The notes below the pieces were generated by a model. It searched no databases and was not told where the DNA came from. It saw only the letters and a program-made list of their open reading frames with translations. Positions 39,501 through 45,500 of a stretch of DNA of 64,000 nucleotides are shown here, in pieces (within the stretch, counting starts at the first letter, position 1; each line of letters starts with the position of its first letter). This DNA comes from Holothuria scabra. Taxonomy: Eukaryota; Echinodermata; Holothuroidea; Aspidochirotida; Holothuriidae. The translations under genes and the position numbers were made by a program. The stretch spans positions 45,413,082 to 45,477,081 of the forward strand of contig CM074193.1 of assembly GCA_037179385.1 (NCBI GenBank), in the 5' to 3' direction.

Positions 39501-42500
39501 CCAGATGTGTCATACCACATTTCATGATTCCCACGCAATATCCATCAAATTCATGAGGTAAAGGATGTATGTTGTGCAGGCCAATCTGTTCAAGTTTACT
39601 TTTAACATGTAATGGTTCTCTCTAACTTTTGAAATAGCTTGACAATTAGAGATATTGTGAAGGTAAAGACTAAAGGGGGGTTATAGACAGACAGAGAAAT
39701 ATGTACATTTAAAATGGTAAAATGGTGCATTCTATACATAGTCCAACTAATAGTTCTTTCTGTGTGACATGAAAATACTGTGTTTCATAAGCTGGCAATC
39801 AAAACAATTGAATTGACCATGCATGCAGGCCTAAAAGGGACAATCAGAGTTTGACAAGAATTTCTATGTTCCAGCAAAAAAAAATCTTCCTTTCTTAGCT
39901 GATTGCTTATCAGAGAAAACAGACATTGGAGAGGTCTCTCACATGAGGAAAAATTTTTACTGTTTTATTTTCTATGTTCATTACTGTTGCATGAGAAAAT
40001 TTCAAAATTTTAAGGGTTGAAAATTTTTCATTTAAATGTGAGACAAGACAGACTCATATTCACTTTGACCAATGTTACACCTTGAAGACAGATAAATTCT
40101 TGATAGTTATGACATTCTATGTACCATTATGCTGCAAAATTCTAGTTGTTAAAAAGCTATGAAAACAAACTATGATTGTCCCTTTAATTAAAACACACCC
40201 TAAAAAACAGTGTTTCCTGTATGACCCTCTGCATTGCACTCTGCATATATGAACATTTAAAATAACTTTTTCTCCTCTGAACCATCTATGCTTCAATTAA
40301 AGTGGCAAACCTTAGGGTCAAAATAGTGTGGACATGTAATACTGACTTTGTGGAAACACTGCAAATATATAAGCTTTGCCATCAACATTCATGACTTTAT
40401 TGCTATGTTTATCTTTATTACAGGATGACACCTTTCACAGCTGTAGAAAAATTGTGAAAAGAAACTGACTGTATCTTTAAGTGATCCACAGCCCAAAATG
40501 CAGTGTTCCCTGTGCAAAATGAGCCAAGTTGCATCATAGGGCCTGTTTCCACAGAACTGAGTTTTCCGGATCACTGCGGATCGGACACGCCAAACCCTGA
40601 AAAGAAGCCCTGTCAAAACACACGGGAACAGGATAAGTGAGAATCCAAATATCGACAGATTCCGCATCTCAGATCCTGACCACCTGAAGGGGTGGATCTG
40701 AGATGCAGAAACATAAAAATTCCAGGTTTGTATTTCTGTAGAAACATGCCGGGTACAAAATAATGAGTTAAGCGGAAGTAGTGTACATTACAGGTACCAA
40801 GGAAATGGTGAAAGGTCACTCTTTGTACATCCAGCGAACACAACAAACTGCTGTGTGCTGAATGAAGATTCCCAATCTTGTTTTCTGTGGAAATGTGCCG
40901 GGTGTGCACACAAGGCAGTATTTACTGGAAACAAATCGAGTTCTGTATTTTACCAGTATTTCTGTGGAAACACGCCCATAGAAAACACCCTCTGCACATT
41001 AGTGCATCATCCATTAAACTGACAAACCATTGCACCAAAATCATTTCAGTATGGTGTCATGGCTTTGTAAAAACACTAAAATAAATAGTTATGACTTTGT
41101 TGCTATGGGCATAAATGGATGATGTACAGGTTGACACCTTTCACAATTGCCAATGCAAAAGCTGTCAAAATTCAGCGTAAGAAATATTTGAGTGCCCCTC
41201 CCATTCTAATGAATAGGGCTGGATCCATGGTGACCAAGATGAGAGGGATGGAAGCAAATTTACCTTCCCCTTTCTGCCATGAAAGAAAAGAGAAATTATT
41301 ATTGATATAAACATTACAGGTTTTCCCAGTATCTACTTGCCCGATCTGCCAATGGCAACTCGGAGAGAAGGATCAGGCTACCTTATCAATTTGTAAGGGG
41401 AGGGCCTCTATTGGCCCAGCAAAGCGTTTTAGTGTAACAAGCATAATGTTCAACAATATAAGGTTCCCGATGGCAAGATAATGTTCATGTCTGCACGGAC
41501 GTTGAGCTGCAAAGTGTTAAGAGGATCAGTTGCGGTTGGAGTTTTTTTTTTTTTTCTAAATTCTGGCAGAATGGACATCTCCCTTTAATAGAGGTATTCG
41601 TTTATTTTTCCCGTACATTGATCTATCCTTAATCTATCCTAAAGCTTCAACTAGAAGAAGCAAAGCCAGCTGAAGGGTAGCTTTGACCTTGATTTTGTCC
41701 TTCAAGACATATTCTGTATGTGCATCTGTGCATCAGTGGCAATTGAAGTGAGGAGACTTTGAGAGCAATGAGTAACATGGCTTTGAAAGGTACAGCTAGG
41801 TCTGTTCCTCAAAGAGCAATAGACTGTTTTTTCAGGTGTTTGCTCTGTCCATCACATCACACTGTTGACTTGATAACGAATTACTGCAGATTGTAAGGGT
41901 TACATAATGTAGATTGAAAGTAAGGAAGGGCCATGCTGATCGATAGTTCTGGGCAATGTTTTAAAGGGAAATATTCTATTACATCCAACAGATCAAGGGA
42001 TACCCATATACTTATATAAGAATTGGTCTTCTTTGATATTTTATTCAAACAATATTCATAACCAATGACAACTTTTGCAAATGCTGATAGCTGTACTTGA
42101 TATTGCAGAAAACCCTAACAAAATAATATGTGAATCTGGTCCAAATAATAATGACCCCTGCATCACAGGGGTGACCGTTGCCTGAAATGAACACTGGAGA
42201 GCTTTTTCTTCTTGTTTGCTTTGCTTAGTATAGACGCATCCAAGTCTGCCATTTGTGGGGTCCATCAACCTTTGTCTTAAACATACTGTCTACATGCAAT
42301 TCTGAAACGTATTTGGTGAAATTGAGAGAATCTAGAAGTATGGTAGTGTACAACCATCCATGATAAAGGTTAGTTAGTTAGAAGTTGCATCTTTTGAAAT
42401 GTTGAAAGTTTTGGTGAACAAATTACTCCTGAGCAACAAACAACTGAATTTCTATCTGAGGGAAACTTGTTTGTTGAAAAGAAGGCTACCATACTGCCTT

Positions 42501-45500
42501 ACTTGTAATTATTTATCACTCTTTGCTAATAAATATTAGTTTCAAAAGGATGAAATTCCCTTGTAAAACAAATGCAATATTTCCCTTTAATTACCCTAAC
42601 TGAAGATAAACTTCACAGAACTTTGAACCTTCAAAATAAAACATAAAGCAAAAAACTGAATAGTTCAAATAAGTACCACTTTGCTTGCCAAAATGTACAT
42701 CATACAAATGACCACAAAGTGTTGACTAAAGTTACATAACTCCACAAATCTGATACAACAATATGTCACATCAAAACAATTGACCTAATATCGTATTTCA
42801 CCTCTAAGCTAATATTCACACAACAGTGACTTGCTTGCTTGAAAGAACGAACACTTATGGCTAGATTTCTTTCAACAAAAAAATGGGTCACAGGTGAGAA
42901 TAACTCAATCTGCTTATCAAAATTGCATTTACTGCCAACACCTTCTGTTGTTACAGATGCACATTCTGGATAAAATTCTGGTCACCAGAGGCACTTTTTA
43001 GCAAGGGTATATATCGTACTTCATCACATCTGGATGAGCGAATATTACTATGCAACAGACTAACACCTAAATGTGTTGATGACGAGTCATTATGCATCAC
43101 ACTAGGGGATCTAATAAATTTCAACTGGGAATTCAACCAGTTGATATTATCTGTCTTATTATGTCTGTCCAGTGCAGTTAAGGAAGTAATTCCTTTGCGA
43201 GGGCAATATCCTCAGAGGTGCAATATTCTCCATCATTTTACAATTTGCAGGGAAACATTTGACATACAATGTGTCTTCCTTGAATCAACCTAGCACATAA
43301 ATGACTCAATCAGGATCCTCAACATTGGTAAAGTTTTTACAATTAAATAGATGCAGTTTTATAGCTCAGTTTCTAAATAATTGGTTCAAGTTGGGCTGCT
43401 TATTTCCAGTGATGACTCACGGGCTTGTTGAACCAACTCCATCACTTATGCTGAGCACCAACCACAATGACTGTTGGTTCCATTTTTTAAAATCTTTGGT
43501 ATGACCCAGCCAGGAGTTCAACTCCACACTGCCTGACTGCATGTCAAATGCTCTGATGCCATATTTACAGATTTCCACTGATTCATACCTGAGAAATATT
43601 TATGATGCATTGGAAATAATAATACCATGTTAAAAAAATTCTAGACATATTTTGTAATTGGATGGCCTACCTGCAATCTGTGGATACTTAATTTTTATTG
43701 GGTCTTCATTTTTTGTTTATTTTTGCTCATCTCTGAAGTGGCCCTTTGTAATTTTAGCAGTCTGCATTTCGTTTTGGCCATCTCAAATATGGTGAAATAA
43801 ATCCCTTGGTAAACTAAGGTCTGTACAAAAGTCAGAAGTATTTACTCCATATGTGTTAAAACTTACATGCATATCTCACTAGTTGACCAATCAGCTGCCT
43901 GCATTTGTTAGTGTTGCTTTGTTATTCCTCCAAAGGGAGCGTGTACTTTTTGCATTGTGACATCATATGCAATACATGTTTAGCAGACCACTGTCTAGTA
44001 ATGTTCTGTGTGAAGTAACGAAACATCTCTCACACAGATGCAGCCTAGCTGAGGCAATAGCAGCCATATGTACACATCTCAACAGCTATACCAACAAAAT
44101 CTTGCTATTGTTATGTGTGCAAGTATATCTCTTAGACAGATGCAGCCATGCTGAAACAGGCAGTCATGCTTTGTTACCAAACATCTCAATATAGCTGGAC
44201 CAGTTAAATCTTGCTATTTTTATGTGTGCTGTACATCTCTTAGATAGATGCACCCATGCCGAAACAGCCAGTCATGTTTTGTTACCAAGCATTTCAATAT
44301 AGCCAGACCAGTTAAATCTTGCTATTGTTATGTGTAGAGTAACAGAGCATCTCTGAGGCAGCTGCCCGAGGTGACTCATGTCTACATTTTTTGGACATAG
44401 GACAGGGAAAATGAAGTCACCCCAGTGAAGAAGGGTCCAGGCCTTGAATTTGATGCATGCAAATGGGACTGCACACCACCACTCACCTCATATCACTATG
44501 AGGAGTGTGATATTTTGCACACCTAGATGAAATTTGGAGCTCAAATAAATCTATTAAAATTAACTAAAACAGCACACCTGCCACACTCTGTAATTTTCTA
44601 AGGAGTGTGATTTGTAGCACACCTGGAAAATGTTTCATGAATGAAACTTAATCATGTGACAATATTTCTCTCATCGAATTGTGAAAATACACCAAGGGCA
44701 ACTCCTTGTTTTGCCTAGAATACAAAATTGAAGTCATGAGATATCATACTTGGAAGAGTTGGCATAGCTACAACTTACAAGAAATCAAACCTATATCAGA
44801 AAGGACTCTATCTGAGGTCAACCAGATTCTTTGGAATTCAAACTTATACAACAAATTTTTGTGATTTAGCCATAGTTTCAAAACAATACTTGGGCTACTG
44901 TTTGTGTCCTTTATTGTTTTCCTTACCCCTGAGTAATGTCTTTACACCAATTTAACACTGTATTCTCCAACTGCTGTTCTTCGGCATTGACTCCAGAATT
45001 TGAAAGCACTGCTTTAGACTGTGAAGCAACAAAAAGACACAAAAAGAAATGAAAGACCATAGATAACCGTCAATAAAAGTGCTTCAATAATTTACAATGG
45101 ATACTAGGACAGACTGACGGCAATGTGCCGTTTAGTTCCTTTTTTTCCTTCTTTGTTGACATATTTTACCTTCATGCATGAAAGACAGAGAGAGTAAACG
45201 TACCTCTGCCTTCTCTTACTATCAACGACACCATCAACAATACTGTCAGACTATGAGATGTACATCAATTTCTTCATCTGTCCCAATCAAGGCTAATGAA
45301 GCATGAGATAAATCACTCTTCTTCTACACCCGAGTAACATTCTAGATTTTACGAGACAGAAGGTACATTTGTTTCTGGGCTAGGAAATTCATTTGAAAAG
45401 CTGTCCATGATATGGTATTGATGTCAAATGTTACTGCTTTGTAAGTTGGCCGTCTTTAATTCTTTCCTAAACTTGATCGATTACGACAAATTACAGTTGC

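Larger units (their letters stand above)
37455..44926 (-). other. Dystrophin intron between exons 2 and 3 (largest complete)
   Basis: This intron is 7.5 kb. It holds a retroelement 3' end (37925-38002), a TIR element (40539-40977) flanked by a partial direct duplication, an interspersed repeat with a TTAG tail (42240-42380), a SINE (43344-43560), a repeat (43860-43975) and a three-unit tandem repeat (44005-44360). Roughly 38003-40280 shows nothing recognisable. Confidence 0.85.
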
